Below the pieces are notes generated by a model. That model saw nothing but the letters and a program-made list of their open reading frames with translations, had not been told where the DNA came from and ran no database searches. Below, piece after piece: positions 26,706-35,311 of a DNA stretch of 64,000 nt (within the stretch, counting starts at the first letter, position 1; each line of letters starts with the position of its first letter). The translations under genes were made by a program, and so were the position numbers. Source of the stretch: Tuwongella immobilis (GTDB lineage Bacteria > Planctomycetota > Planctomycetia > Gemmatales > Gemmataceae). The stretch covers positions 4,812,920 through 4,876,919 of the forward strand of contig NZ_LR593887.1 of assembly GCF_901538355.1 (NCBI RefSeq). The letters run 5' to 3'.

Positions 26706-27203
26706 TCACCGGATCGCGTCCGGCGGCAGATCGGAGTCCGCCAGCAGAGACGCATCGACGGCGATCATTGTGCGGTAGTTGAACTGGTCCAACTCGTCCT
26801 GAATGCGGTCGATTTCCTGCTCCACCCGCCGGACCTCCCGGTCGATATCCGGCTTGCGGAACTGGGCGACGTAGTTCGTCCGAACCCCGGAGAACCCCTC
26901 GATGGAAGGGCCATGCTTGGTGTTCACCTTGCCGAGCATGGCGACCAACGCCTTGCACTCGGCCAACTCGAAGATCAGCCCCTGAATCGGCTTGTTGGCA
27001 GCGTTGAGGGCCACTTTGAGCTGGACCAGTTGCTCGGCCAGCACCATCCGCTGCTTGTAGAGCAGGCGGACATCGTACTCCTGATTGTCCTCGATATCGC
27101 TGTTGTAGGTGATGATCTGCATGTCGAGTTGCGACAGGCGGTGGACAACGCGGTTCTTGAGCTTGAGTGCCCGCGACAGGTTGATCTGCGTCATCTCGGC
27201 CAC
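26706..27203 (-). CDS. coiled-coil protein, DIP1984/DUF6847-like
   Basis: A 165-residue, highly helical, charged protein. It begins MAEMTQINLSRALKLKNRVV and ends with a helical pair REVRRVEQEIDRIQDELDQFNY followed by a short tail. The layout (N-terminal LxxALxLK helix, paired helices, terminal IDxIQxxLxxxNY) resembles DIP1984/septicolysin-like coiled-coil proteins; this assignment is tentative. GTG start at 27203 with GGAGG 7 bases upstream. A degenerate GTTCGACGGCAGAGGC just before it resembles the cassette 5' boundary, suggesting it entered as a cassette too. Confidence 0.6.
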   Translation of the reverse strand: MAEMTQINLSRALKLKNRVVHRLSQLDMQIITYNSDIEDNQEYDVRLLYKQRMVLAEQLVQLKVALNAANKPIQGLIFELAECKALVAMLGKVNTKHGPSIEGFSGVRTNYVAQFRKPDIDREVRRVEQEIDRIQDELDQFNYRTMIAVDASLLADSDLPPDAIR

Positions 27204-27451
27204 GTTCGCCCCTCCGAAAAGCCTCTGCCGTCGAACAACCGATGATCCCGCGACGTGTCGCAGAGCAACACCAGATCACGCGAGTCTGAGCAGACGCCTA
27301 CGTTCGTCTGAACCCGTTGTCAGATCACGACTTCCGACATCACACCGCGATAATCGCGGCGAAGGATCACGCGGTAACGGCTACCTGCGTCGAATCGCGA
27401 TCCGCTCAAACCATCGAGCGGGATATCGATGCCTCGCCCGCCCTGGTTTTA

Positions 27452-27608
27452 TGAGGATCTCGGACACAGGCGAATTCTCGTCCGGTCGAATCATAAACCG
27501 CTACAAATTGATTGTCAAGCAGTTCTACCCTTTGACACTATTTTCATTACGATGAATTGCCTGGCTCCTGCCGCGAATCACTCGGGCCGCCACACATCGA
27601 ATCACGCG
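27452..27608. repeat. long direct repeat, copy 1
   Basis: About 157 bp from TGAGGATCTCGGACAC to ATCACGCG, repeated in the same orientation at 29361-29519 with a few substitutions and small indels. The surrounding 27204-27813 interval holds no supported gene beyond this repeat. Confidence 0.85.
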
Positions 27609-27813
27609 CACGATCGCGAAGCGGCGGGGAGATGTACAGGTGCCGATTCACCGGGCGTGCCCAGGAGGCACCGTAAACATCAGGAATCAAACGAACGATT
27701 TCGCTTGAGTGCCCCGACTTTGCGGGAGCGGTGGCAACTTTAGCACCTCCGCAGCAAGCAGATTCATGAAGCCCGACCAAACATCCATTATGCATACAAG
27801 ATAACATGTTTAT

Positions 27814-28410
27814 CTAATCAACCACATTTGCTTTTGCTTTTGTTGAAAGATATTGTAATATTGGATCGGCCTCTTGGGACGCAACTCGTTCAAATTCTCT
27901 TCGACACGAGGCCAAAAACTGGGGCCGAATTGACAAGAACGCATAAGCTTTTATGCGATCTTGCGGATCGTTGGAGGAGAGAGCTTGTTGTAGATCTCTT
28001 ACCGATTCAAAAATCCGTTCTGGGCGAGTACCATCCGAAAAAAGGTCTGAAGGGTAGGAATAAGCGTTGCACGGCTCTCCTCGCAACGCACTACGCTGAA
28101 ATAACGCAAGTCCTTCCATCCAGACGCCCGCTAGTTGCTCCATGAATGCAGCTTGCTGCCCTGGGTCTTGGAGGAAGAAGATAGCCAAGTGCTCCGCGAT
28201 ATACGAACGGAGATGCCGGTGATTCTGCCATGCATCGAGAAGATCAAGCCAAGCGGCACCTTCTTCGGCCATATTTGCTGGGCTAGACACTCTTGCGAAT
28301 CGATTATTGATAGCGAGCACACTTCGGACGAGGCGGTCATCTGACTGATTGCCGCCAGAAGCATGAATCGACAATTGAACGTGGAGAACAAGGAATTCAA
28401 AGGGCTTCAT
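27814..28410 (-). CDS. hypothetical protein
   Basis: A 198-residue soluble, helix-rich protein. AGGTGG lies 5 bases before the ATG at 28410 (MKPFEFLVLHVQLS). Segments such as AAWLDLLDAWQNHRHLRSYI, AIFFLQDPGQQAAFMEQLAGV and IFESVRDLQQALSS suggest an all-alpha fold. No family was recognised. It lies inside the interval bracketed by the 158-bp direct repeat and is AT-richer than the cassettes to its left. Confidence 0.6.
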   Translation of the reverse strand: MKPFEFLVLHVQLSIHASGGNQSDDRLVRSVLAINNRFARVSSPANMAEEGAAWLDLLDAWQNHRHLRSYIAEHLAIFFLQDPGQQAAFMEQLAGVWMEGLALFQRSALRGEPCNAYSYPSDLFSDGTRPERIFESVRDLQQALSSNDPQDRIKAYAFLSIRPQFLASCRREFERVASQEADPILQYLSTKAKANVVD

Positions 28411-28518
28411 TCTGACCACCTATGTGCATTTGATAACGATCAATTAGGTGTCGAGATCACCCCGGAGATGCCAGTCATTTCCGGGATCTTGGCTTTCCCC
28501 GCGTTCTCGATCATTGGG

Positions 28519-28539
28519 CCGCACGGTTTAGCCGTGCGG
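28519..28539 (-). terminator. hairpin after the LE-R-PS gene
   Basis: A perfect 8-bp stem, CCGCACGG / CCGTGCGG, with loop TTTAG, located 11 bases beyond the stop of the minus-strand gene at 28550. No T-run follows, so it may be an interspersed palindrome rather than an intrinsic terminator. Confidence 0.4.
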
Positions 28540-28549
28540 TCGGGAGCCG

Positions 28550-28934
28550 TCACTGGAAGGTTCGCAGAAGGGCAAGATACTCCTTGTAGTGTGCGATCTT
28601 AATCGCCAGGCCATTGATCGTTGCCGTTGCAAACTGGATTTGGCTCGGTGTTGAGGTGGTCACGGTCGCCGCAATCGCTTGCCCGATCTCCGCAATAAGT
28701 CCCTGTGCGGCCGCAATCTCAGCCTCTGCGGCAGCGATGTCTGCAGCGACCCCGAGAAGCGGTCCAGCCTGTCCTACAGCCGCGCCTCCGGAGGCCGCAC
28801 CGGCCCCTGCGCCGCCACCCGCCACACCTCCTGCACTTCCAGTCGCTCCGCCATTCGTCCCAGAAGCTGCCGCCGCTGGGGTTGTCACGACACTCCAGCC
28901 CCTCGACGCCCAACCGCATCGCCCCCTTTTGCAT
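28550..28934 (-). pseudogene. frameshifted gene with planctomycete LE-R-PS N-terminus and Gly/Ala-rich body
   Basis: GGGGAGG 6 bases before ATG 28934 starts MQKGAMRLGVEGLECRDNPS. The VE-LE-R-PS element is typical of the N-termini of many planctomycete surface or cell-wall proteins. This frame then becomes Arg/Cys-rich and ends at 28719. The neighbouring frame carries the sensible continuation: a Gly/Ala stretch (SGTNGGATGSAGGVAGGG), then AADIAAAEAEIAAAQGLIAE and IKIAHYKEYLALLRTFQ to 28550. A one-base shift in the CCCCAGCGGCGGC tract would join them. The ORF in the second frame alone, starting at 28969, lacks a ribosome site. Confidence 0.55.
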
Positions 28935-29174
28935 GACACACCTCCCCTTGCAAAAGCCGAACTCATCAATTGGCTGCGAACGTCGCAGCCTCTTTCTGAC
29001 CTACTTTTATCATGATCGGCTGCGAAGACTCGCGGCCGATCATGACTCCCTACTGCTGGGTTTCTTCACTCCAAGCCATTGCTGGCAAACTACTTGCATT
29101 CCGCCAGCTATGCTCTTGACGAGCCATATTCTTGTGTTCGGCTGCAAGCGACTGCCAGTTGGTCCGGTGGCATC

Positions 29175-29345
29175 TCCTTGCAACAGATCCGCTGGGCTTT
29201 GAATGTTGTCCCGGTTTCGCAACAGCACATGGGTGTCGATTATCGCCGCATCCACATCAGCATGTCCGAGCAACTCCAGCACGGGGCGGAAGTCCGGACT
29301 AGCCTCGAGTCGACTATGTCGCAAACGCATGCTGGAACGTGTGAC
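29175..29345 (-). pseudogene. fragment of an integron-type tyrosine recombinase (IntI-like)
   Basis: About 50 residues match the C-terminal end of integron integrases: LRHS, then VLELLGHADVDAAIIDTHVL and a QSPADLL tail. GHADV carries the box II His/Trp-position motif. The R-S-P-[AL]-D tail after THVL is characteristic of IntI rather than XerC/D. The catalytic Tyr of IYTHV is Asp here (IDTHV), and the HxLRHS His is lost. Everything N-terminal is missing; the fragment begins next to copy 2 of the long direct repeat. Clearly non-functional. Confidence 0.65.
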
Positions 29346-29360
29346 ATGACGCTCACTTCG

Positions 29361-29519
29361 TGAGGATCTCGGACACATGCGAATTCTCGTCTGGTCGAAT
29401 CATAAACCGCTACAAATTGACTATCAAGCAGTTCTACCCTTTGACACTATTTTTTCATTGCGACGAATTGCCTGGCTCCTGCCGCGAATCACTCGGGCCG
29501 CCACGCTTTGAATCACGCG
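29361..29519. repeat. long direct repeat, copy 2
   Basis: About 159 bp, same orientation as 27452-27608 and nearly identical, including TTCTACCCTTTGACACTATT and CACTCGGGCCGCCAC. It abuts the truncated integrase fragment. From its end to 29702 no gene is supported. Confidence 0.85.
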
Positions 29520-29702
29520 AAGAATGCATCGCGGCGGCGTGAAGCGGCGGCGAATCTGCCGGATCGGCGAGGCGAGAGTGGCGCGGGATTGGCGTGCGTC
29601 GGGGAATCCGGGAGAGATTTTGGTTGCTTCTGGTGCCTACAATGGACTAAAACCGAGTGAATCGCATCGGAGTCTCTCGACTCGCCAATCGGGGATTGCA
29701 GG

Positions 29703-31469
29703 ATGAATCGACGCGAATGGTTGCAAACTGCTGCCGTCTCGGCACCGGGGTTGTTGGGGGCCGCATCCCTCGGCTGCCAACGGGCCACGCCGACGCTGTT
29801 TGCCGACCCGATTGGTCAACTGGCGAACGGCAACGAACGCAAGGCGGATGTGGTCATCATCGGCGGCGGGTTGGGGGGCATCGCCGCCGCGCTTGCGGTC
29901 TTGCGACGCGGAGCCACCGTCATCCTGACCGAACCAAGCGACTGGATTGGTGGCCAACTGACCGCGCAGGCGGTTCCGCCGGATGAACATCGCTGGATCG
30001 AATCGTTCGGTTGCACCCGCAGTTATCGGCAATTGCGCGAGGGCATCCGCAGCGCGTATCGGCAATCGACCACTCGCCCGCTCAAGCCCGCTTTGCGTGC
30101 GAAAAGGGAACTCAATCCCGGCAATGGCTGGGTGTCGCGGCTGTGTCACGAGCCGAAAGTCGCTCTCGCCGTCCTGGAGGGGATGCTCGCCCCGTATCGG
30201 GAAAAAGGCCAACTGCAACTGTTGCTCAATTGGGAAGCGACGGGCTGCGATTTGGGGATTGATCGCATTCGCGCCGTGCAAGGCATCGATCTTCCCAGCG
30301 GCAAAACGACGACGCTCTTGGGCAGTGTGTTCCTGGATGCCACTGAACAGGGCGATCTGCTGCCGTTGGCGAAAGCGGAATTTGTAACGGGGTTTGAATC
30401 GCGAAAACAGACCGGCGAACCGCGTGCCCCGCTTCAGGCGCAACCGACGAATCTGCAAGGGTTTACCGTTTGCTTTGCGCTGGAATACTGCCCCGGTGAA
30501 GATCACACCATCGACAAGCCCGCCGAATACGATTTCTGGCGGAATCATGTGCCCAAGACCAATCCGCCGTATTTGGGCAAATTGCTGAGTTGGGAGCATC
30601 CGAATCTGCCGAATCGCCGCTACGGATTCGACCCGACCAGCGCCCGCACGCCCGAAGGCCCGAATCTGTGGACGTATCGCCGAATTCTCGATGCCAATCA
30701 GTTCCAGCCGGGCACGCTGAAAGGCGATGTCAGTATCATCAATTGGCCACAGAATGATTATTTTCTGGGGGCGTTGCACGCGGTGCCGGAAAACGAAGCG
30801 GAGATGCACCTGGCGCGGGCCCGGCAACTGAGTCTCTGCGTCGCCTATTGGCTGCAAACCGAGGCGCCCCGGTCGGATGGCAAAGCCGGCTGGAAAGGGC
30901 TGAAACTGGCGGGAGAATACACCGGCACTCGAGATGGGCTGGCGAAGATGCCGTACATTCGGGAATCGCGTCGGATTCAAGCGGAATTTACGATTGTCGA
31001 GCAGCAAATTCGCAAGGAACTGCGTCGCCCATTCGCCAAAGATGGGATGCTGAGCGCGGAGCATTTTGCGGATAGCGTTGGCATCGGCCATTATGCCATG
31101 GATCTGCACCCCAGCACGTTCGGCAATCCCAATAGCTATGTGGAGGCGTGCCCGTTCCAGATTCCGCTGGGGGCGTTGATTCCGATTCGCCTGGAGAATC
31201 TACTCGCCGCCGGCAAGAATCTCGGTGTCACCCACCTGACCAATGGCTGCTATCGGTTACATCCAGTGGAATGGAATATCGGCGAGGCAGCCGGAGCGGT
31301 GGCGGTGGCCAGTCTCAAGGCCAAGGTGCCCCCTCGGCAGATTCGCAAGCAGTTGGCCAGGCTCGATGAATTTCAAGGGGATCTCCGCAAAGACGGATTC
31401 GAGCTGGAGTGGCCGGATTCCGCCCGACTGCAACCGGCCGAACCCGCGAAACCCGCCGCCGGTGGATGA
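29703..31469 (+). CDS. FAD-dependent oxidoreductase, exported (Tat-like leader)
   Basis: A 588-residue protein. The N-terminus MNRREWLQTAAVSAPGLLGA carries a twin-Arg and a hydrophobic stretch, so Tat export of a folded flavoprotein is likely. The FAD-binding motif is VVIIGGGLGGIAAALAVLRRGATVILTE (about 48-75), followed by DWIGGQLTAQ. A second flavin segment is FLDATEQGDLLPLA (~205), and a C-terminal one reads LAAGKNLGVTHLTNGCYRLHPVEWNIGEAAG. This pattern is typical of the planctomycete FAD-dependent oxidoreductase (xanthan-lyase-annotated) family. The substrate is unknown. Confidence 0.82.
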   Translation: MNRREWLQTAAVSAPGLLGAASLGCQRATPTLFADPIGQLANGNERKADVVIIGGGLGGIAAALAVLRRGATVILTEPSDWIGGQLTAQAVPPDEHRWIESFGCTRSYRQLREGIRSAYRQSTTRPLKPALRAKRELNPGNGWVSRLCHEPKVALAVLEGMLAPYREKGQLQLLLNWEATGCDLGIDRIRAVQGIDLPSGKTTTLLGSVFLDATEQGDLLPLAKAEFVTGFESRKQTGEPRAPLQAQPTNLQGFTVCFALEYCPGEDHTIDKPAEYDFWRNHVPKTNPPYLGKLLSWEHPNLPNRRYGFDPTSARTPEGPNLWTYRRILDANQFQPGTLKGDVSIINWPQNDYFLGALHAVPENEAEMHLARARQLSLCVAYWLQTEAPRSDGKAGWKGLKLAGEYTGTRDGLAKMPYIRESRRIQAEFTIVEQQIRKELRRPFAKDGMLSAEHFADSVGIGHYAMDLHPSTFGNPNSYVEACPFQIPLGALIPIRLENLLAAGKNLGVTHLTNGCYRLHPVEWNIGEAAGAVAVASLKAKVPPRQIRKQLARLDEFQGDLRKDGFELEWPDSARLQPAEPAKPAAGG

Positions 31470-31529
31470 TGCTGGCGTTCCCTGGGGGAATCGCTACAAT
31501 CGTCCGCAGTGGACTTCCCAGGTGATGAG

Positions 31530-32195
31530 ATGACTGAGATGATTGTGACCATTGATGGGCCGTCTGGCTCGGGGAAAAGCACCGCCGCCCGCACGCTGGC
31601 GACTCGGCTGGGGCTGGAATATCTCGACACGGGTGCCATGTACCGGGCCGTGGCATGGTCGCTGCATCGGGCCAAAATCGACCCCGCCGATGAGGCCGCT
31701 GTTGCCCAGCATCTCAGCCATTTTCACCTGGAAATGCACGGGAATTCCGTCTGCATTAACGAGGAACCCATCCCCGATTCGGAATTGCGCTCCCCGGAAA
31801 ATAGCCTCGCCAGCAGCGCCGCCGCCCGATTCCCGCATATCCGTCGCTTTCTGATTTCGCTTCAACAGCAAATCGCCAAAGGCCGCCGCATGATCTGCGA
31901 AGGCCGCGACCAGGGGACCGTCGTATTCCCCAAGGCACAGGTGAAAATTTTCCTCACCGCCTCCCCGGAAGCGCGGGCCGAACGCCGCTGGCAGGAACTG
32001 AAGCAGAAGGGCAACCCCATCGGCTTCGAGCAAGTGCTGGCCAATCAAATCGATCGGGATACCCGCGATTCCAGCCAGAATGACGGTCGGCTGATTCCCG
32101 CAGAAAATGCCATTGTGCTGGACACGACCGGCATGCCGCTGGAAGCCGTCCTGGATCGCATTTCGCAGGAGATCCAGCGATGCTTGCATGGGTAA
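31530..32195 (+). CDS. cmk: cytidylate kinase
   Basis: A 221-residue kinase that phosphorylates (d)CMP with ATP. P-loop IDGPSGSGKST, nucleotide-binding YLDTGAMYRAVAWS, and GRDQGTVVFP with the family GRDxGT element; RWQELKQKGN forms the lid. Start at 31530, with AGGTGA 5 bases upstream. TACAAT at 31495-31500 may be the -10 element of its promoter. The gene overlaps plsC by 16 bases, heading a five-gene same-strand run (cmk, plsC, DUF3592 protein, sulfatase, cupin). Confidence 0.93.
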   Translation: MTEMIVTIDGPSGSGKSTAARTLATRLGLEYLDTGAMYRAVAWSLHRAKIDPADEAAVAQHLSHFHLEMHGNSVCINEEPIPDSELRSPENSLASSAAARFPHIRRFLISLQQQIAKGRRMICEGRDQGTVVFPKAQVKIFLTASPEARAERRWQELKQKGNPIGFEQVLANQIDRDTRDSSQNDGRLIPAENAIVLDTTGMPLEAVLDRISQEIQRCLHG

Positions 32196-32887
32196 AACGT
32201 CGCTGGTATGACACGGTCTTTTGGATCACGTGGCCGCTGTTTTCCTGGATGTGGTCGTATCGGATGACTGGTCGGCCGCGCATGCCCAAAACCGGGCCGG
32301 TGCTGGTGTTGGCCAATCATCAGTCGTTTTTTGATCCGGTGTTGGTGGGCATCGCCTCGACGCGGTATCTGGGCTTTCTGGCGCGGCGAACGCTGTTCAA
32401 GAATCCGATTCTGGCCGCGCTCATCCGCTCGCTGGATGCCGTGCCGATCGACAATCAAGGGCTGGGCAAAGATGGCCTGCAAACGGTGCTCAACGCGCTG
32501 AACGCCGGTCGGGCCGTGCTGGTATTCCCCGAAGGTAGCCGCACCGAAGATGGCAACATGCTGCCGCTTCAACCGGGAATCACGCTGCTGATCAAAAAAG
32601 TGCGCTGCCCGATTGTGCCGGTGGGGATCGCCGGTGCCTTCGATGCCTGGCCGCGACGCCAGAAACTCCCCGCCCCGTCGCCGATCTGGAAAGACGCCAC
32701 GCCGCGCACCATCGCCGTAGCCATTGGCGAGCCAATCGACCCGGCCACACTCGTGGATCTGCCCCGCGAGGAAATGATCGCCCGCGTGCAATCCGCCATG
32801 GAAACCGCGTTCGCCGAAGCCAAGGCACTCCGCCGACAATCGCGCGCCACCTCGCCGGAGTCCGCCGCATGTTCGCCAACGGAATGA
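32180..32887 (+). CDS. plsC: 1-acyl-sn-glycerol-3-phosphate acyltransferase family
   Basis: A 235-residue membrane-associated acyltransferase that makes phosphatidic acid from lysophosphatidic acid. Motif I is NHQSFFDP (HxxxxD), motif III FPEGSRTEDG; an N-terminal hydrophobic segment (VFWITWPLFSWMW) anchors it. The C-terminus is Ala/Arg-rich and poorly conserved. The start overlaps cmk, and the end overlaps the next gene by 19 bases. Confidence 0.88.
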   Translation: MLAWVKRRWYDTVFWITWPLFSWMWSYRMTGRPRMPKTGPVLVLANHQSFFDPVLVGIASTRYLGFLARRTLFKNPILAALIRSLDAVPIDNQGLGKDGLQTVLNALNAGRAVLVFPEGSRTEDGNMLPLQPGITLLIKKVRCPIVPVGIAGAFDAWPRRQKLPAPSPIWKDATPRTIAVAIGEPIDPATLVDLPREEMIARVQSAMETAFAEAKALRRQSRATSPESAACSPTE

Positions 32888-33438
32888 TGACGCGGAATAC
32901 CCGCATCGTGCTGTTTCTAGTCGCCATGATCGGCTTCTCGGCGTATGGCAGCTTCCAAGCATTGGCGTTTGCCAGCCTGGGCCGCGATGGCTGGGCGACG
33001 GCGCAGGATGTTCGCATTGTCTCCGGCGGGCGCAGCAGCGGTCCCTCGCAATCAGTCGCGGTGGTGTATGTGGATACCAACTTGGGCCGGCAAGAGGGCA
33101 CCATTCGCGTGCCAATGAAGCAGCCCATCACCGTCGGCGAATCGCTGCGGGTGCGGCATATTCCCGGCTGGTCGGGATGGGTGCGCTGGCACGAAGAAAC
33201 CGGCCGCGTGTGGTTGATCGCCTTCGCCATTTTCGTGCTCATCGCCGGTGTCACCGCCGCGTTGACGCTCGATTTCGATGGTGCGAAATCATCGGCAGCC
33301 GTGCCCGATTCCGACGCATCGAATGATCCTTCGGCGCATCCTGCAACGACGGCATCGGGATCCTCCGCCGACTCATCCCCGGCCAAACCCGAGGATGATA
33401 TGGATGCCATGCTGCGTGCCCGAGGTTGGAAAAAGTAG
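32869..33438 (+). CDS. DUF3592-like membrane protein
   Basis: A 189-residue protein with two membrane helices (IVLFLVAMIGFSAYGSFQALAF, about 12-33; VWLIAFAIFVLIAGVTAALTL, about 104-124). An extracytoplasmic beta-rich segment between them (VAVVYVDTN...VGESLRVRHIPG) is typical of DUF3592. The cytoplasmic C-terminus is low-complexity Ser/Ala/Asp. It is coupled by overlap to plsC. Function unknown. Confidence 0.6.
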   Translation: MFANGMMTRNTRIVLFLVAMIGFSAYGSFQALAFASLGRDGWATAQDVRIVSGGRSSGPSQSVAVVYVDTNLGRQEGTIRVPMKQPITVGESLRVRHIPGWSGWVRWHEETGRVWLIAFAIFVLIAGVTAALTLDFDGAKSSAAVPDSDASNDPSAHPATTASGSSADSSPAKPEDDMDAMLRARGWKK

Positions 33439-33469
33439 CATCTCCCCTCTCCCTTGCGAGGTTGCCCTC

Positions 33470-35281
33470 ATGACGATTCGCTGGTTGCTCGCCGGGTTCT
33501 GCCTGCTGGTAGGACTCTCGCCCATGCGGGCCGAAACGCCGAAATTCAATGTGGTGCTGATCGTCGCCGACGATCTGGGGGCAGTCGATTTGGGCTGCAC
33601 CGGCAGCAAATTCTATCGCACGCCGCGCATCGATGGCTTGGCCGCCGAATCGCTGCGATTCGCGCAATCGTATTCGGCCTGCCCAGTCTGTTCGCCCACC
33701 CGCGCGGCATTGATGACCGGCAAAAATCCGGCCCGATTGCACCTGACCGATTGGCTCCCCGGTCGGGGCGATGGTCCCAATCAACTCTTGCTTCGGCCTC
33801 AGATTCAAGAGCATCTGCCGCTGGAAGAAGTCACCCTGGCGGAACGATTCAAGACCGCCGGGTATCGTACCGGGATGATTGGCAAATGGCACCTGGGCGG
33901 AGATGCGTTTGGCCCCACGAATCAGGGGTTCGATGTGAATATCGCCGGCGATCACACGGGGACGCCGCTGAGCTATTATGCCCCGTATCAACGCAACGGC
34001 CGCACCATGCCCGGATTGGAGCAAGCGCCCACGGGGGAATATCTGCCCGATCGATTGGGGCAAGAAGCGGCCAAACTGATTGGCGAATGGAAGAATTCGC
34101 CGTTTTTCCTGTATTTGCCGCACTATTCGCCCCACACGCCGTTGACCGCCCCGGGCGACCGCATCCTCAAATTCGCGGGGAAAAATCAACTGGGCAAACA
34201 AGACAATCCCATCTATGCCGCTATGGTCGAAGCCGTGGATTCCGCGGTGGGCAAAGTCTTGGACGCGATTCAAGCCAACGGCCTGAAAGATCGCACAATT
34301 GTCATCTTTACCTCGGATAACGGCGGGCTGGCGACTCGGGAGGGACCAGGCACGCCGGCGACCATCAACACGCCATTCCGCGAGGGGAAAGGCCACTTGT
34401 ACGAAGGCGGGATTCGCGTGCCGTTGATTGTGCATGTGCCGGGAATCACCCCCAAAGGCGGCGTGCAGCAATCGCCCGTGCGCAGCGAAGATCTCTTCGC
34501 CACCATCAGCGACCTGACGGGAATCGCCCCGAAAACTGGGCCGCTCGCCGTCGATGGCATCACCTTGCGGCCGATTCTCAGCGATGCCAAGGCCACCCTG
34601 CCCGAACGCTCGCTGTATTGGCACTATCCGCATTATGCCAATCAGGGGAGTCGGCCCGGCAGTGCGATCCGCAAGGGCGATTGGAAGCTGATCGAATTCG
34701 CGGAACAGGGCCGTCGGGAACTGTTCAACGTCGCCAAGGATGTCTCGGAATCGCGGAATCTGGCGTTAGACGACCCCGCTCGTGTGGAAGCGATGGCGGC
34801 GGAACTCGAAGCCTGGCGGAAATCGGCGAATGTGCAGCGCAACACCCGCAATCCCAACTATCGGCCCAATGTGCAGCTCAAAGATGGCAGCATTCGGCTG
34901 CATGGTCGCACGGCCAGCGTCTACGGGGCGATGCTGCGTTATGAGCCACTGCCGCACAAGGAGACGCTCGGTTTCTGGGTCCGCCAAGAGGATTACGCGG
35001 TTCTGCCCGGCACCGTCACCAAACCGGGGCGATTCCGAGTCATTGGCACCATCGGCTGCGGCAACGGCAGCGGCGGCTCCACCGTGCATTTCGTCTTCCC
35101 CAACGACACGCTGAAACTGACCGTCCCTGAGACGGGCGGATTCCAGAATTTCCGCGAGATTCCGCTGGGCGAAGTCACGCTCAAACCCGGCGCATTCCAG
35201 GTCGAAGTGCGGGCGATTCAAAAGCCGAAAGTCGCGGTGATGGACCTGCGTGAAATTCGGTTGGAACCGATCGGAAAATGA
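33470..35281 (+). CDS. secreted sulfatase (Cys-type)
   Basis: A 603-residue arylsulfatase-family enzyme with signal peptide MTIRWLLAGFCLLVGLSPMRA; the start at 33470 has GAGG 9 bases upstream, and upstream in-frame codons lie in the previous gene. Metal site IVADDLG. Formylglycine motif CSPTRAALMTG with Cys ~74 as the residue oxidised by a formylglycine-generating enzyme. IGKWHLGG and FTSDNGG supply further active-site residues. The last ~130 residues form an extra beta-rich domain. It probably desulfates polysaccharides at the cell surface or in the periplasm, as is common in planctomycetes. Confidence 0.92.
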   Translation: MTIRWLLAGFCLLVGLSPMRAETPKFNVVLIVADDLGAVDLGCTGSKFYRTPRIDGLAAESLRFAQSYSACPVCSPTRAALMTGKNPARLHLTDWLPGRGDGPNQLLLRPQIQEHLPLEEVTLAERFKTAGYRTGMIGKWHLGGDAFGPTNQGFDVNIAGDHTGTPLSYYAPYQRNGRTMPGLEQAPTGEYLPDRLGQEAAKLIGEWKNSPFFLYLPHYSPHTPLTAPGDRILKFAGKNQLGKQDNPIYAAMVEAVDSAVGKVLDAIQANGLKDRTIVIFTSDNGGLATREGPGTPATINTPFREGKGHLYEGGIRVPLIVHVPGITPKGGVQQSPVRSEDLFATISDLTGIAPKTGPLAVDGITLRPILSDAKATLPERSLYWHYPHYANQGSRPGSAIRKGDWKLIEFAEQGRRELFNVAKDVSESRNLALDDPARVEAMAAELEAWRKSANVQRNTRNPNYRPNVQLKDGSIRLHGRTASVYGAMLRYEPLPHKETLGFWVRQEDYAVLPGTVTKPGRFRVIGTIGCGNGSGGSTVHFVFPNDTLKLTVPETGGFQNFREIPLGEVTLKPGAFQVEVRAIQKPKVAVMDLREIRLEPIGK

Positions 35282-35311
35282 CCCAAACGATTTCAGGCAA
35301 GGAATTTGCGC

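Noticed and set aside
28935-28969. Start at 28969 for the Gly/Ala-rich minus-strand ORF
   Set aside because: No ribosome site; the strong GGGGAGG serves the ATG at 28934 in the other frame, which carries the family N-terminus.
29637-31109. 490-codon minus-strand open frame
   Set aside because: Antisense to the FAD oxidoreductase; Phe/Arg/Gln-rich translation without family features.
33251-34633. 460-codon minus-strand open frame
   Set aside because: Antisense to the sulfatase and the DUF3592 gene end.
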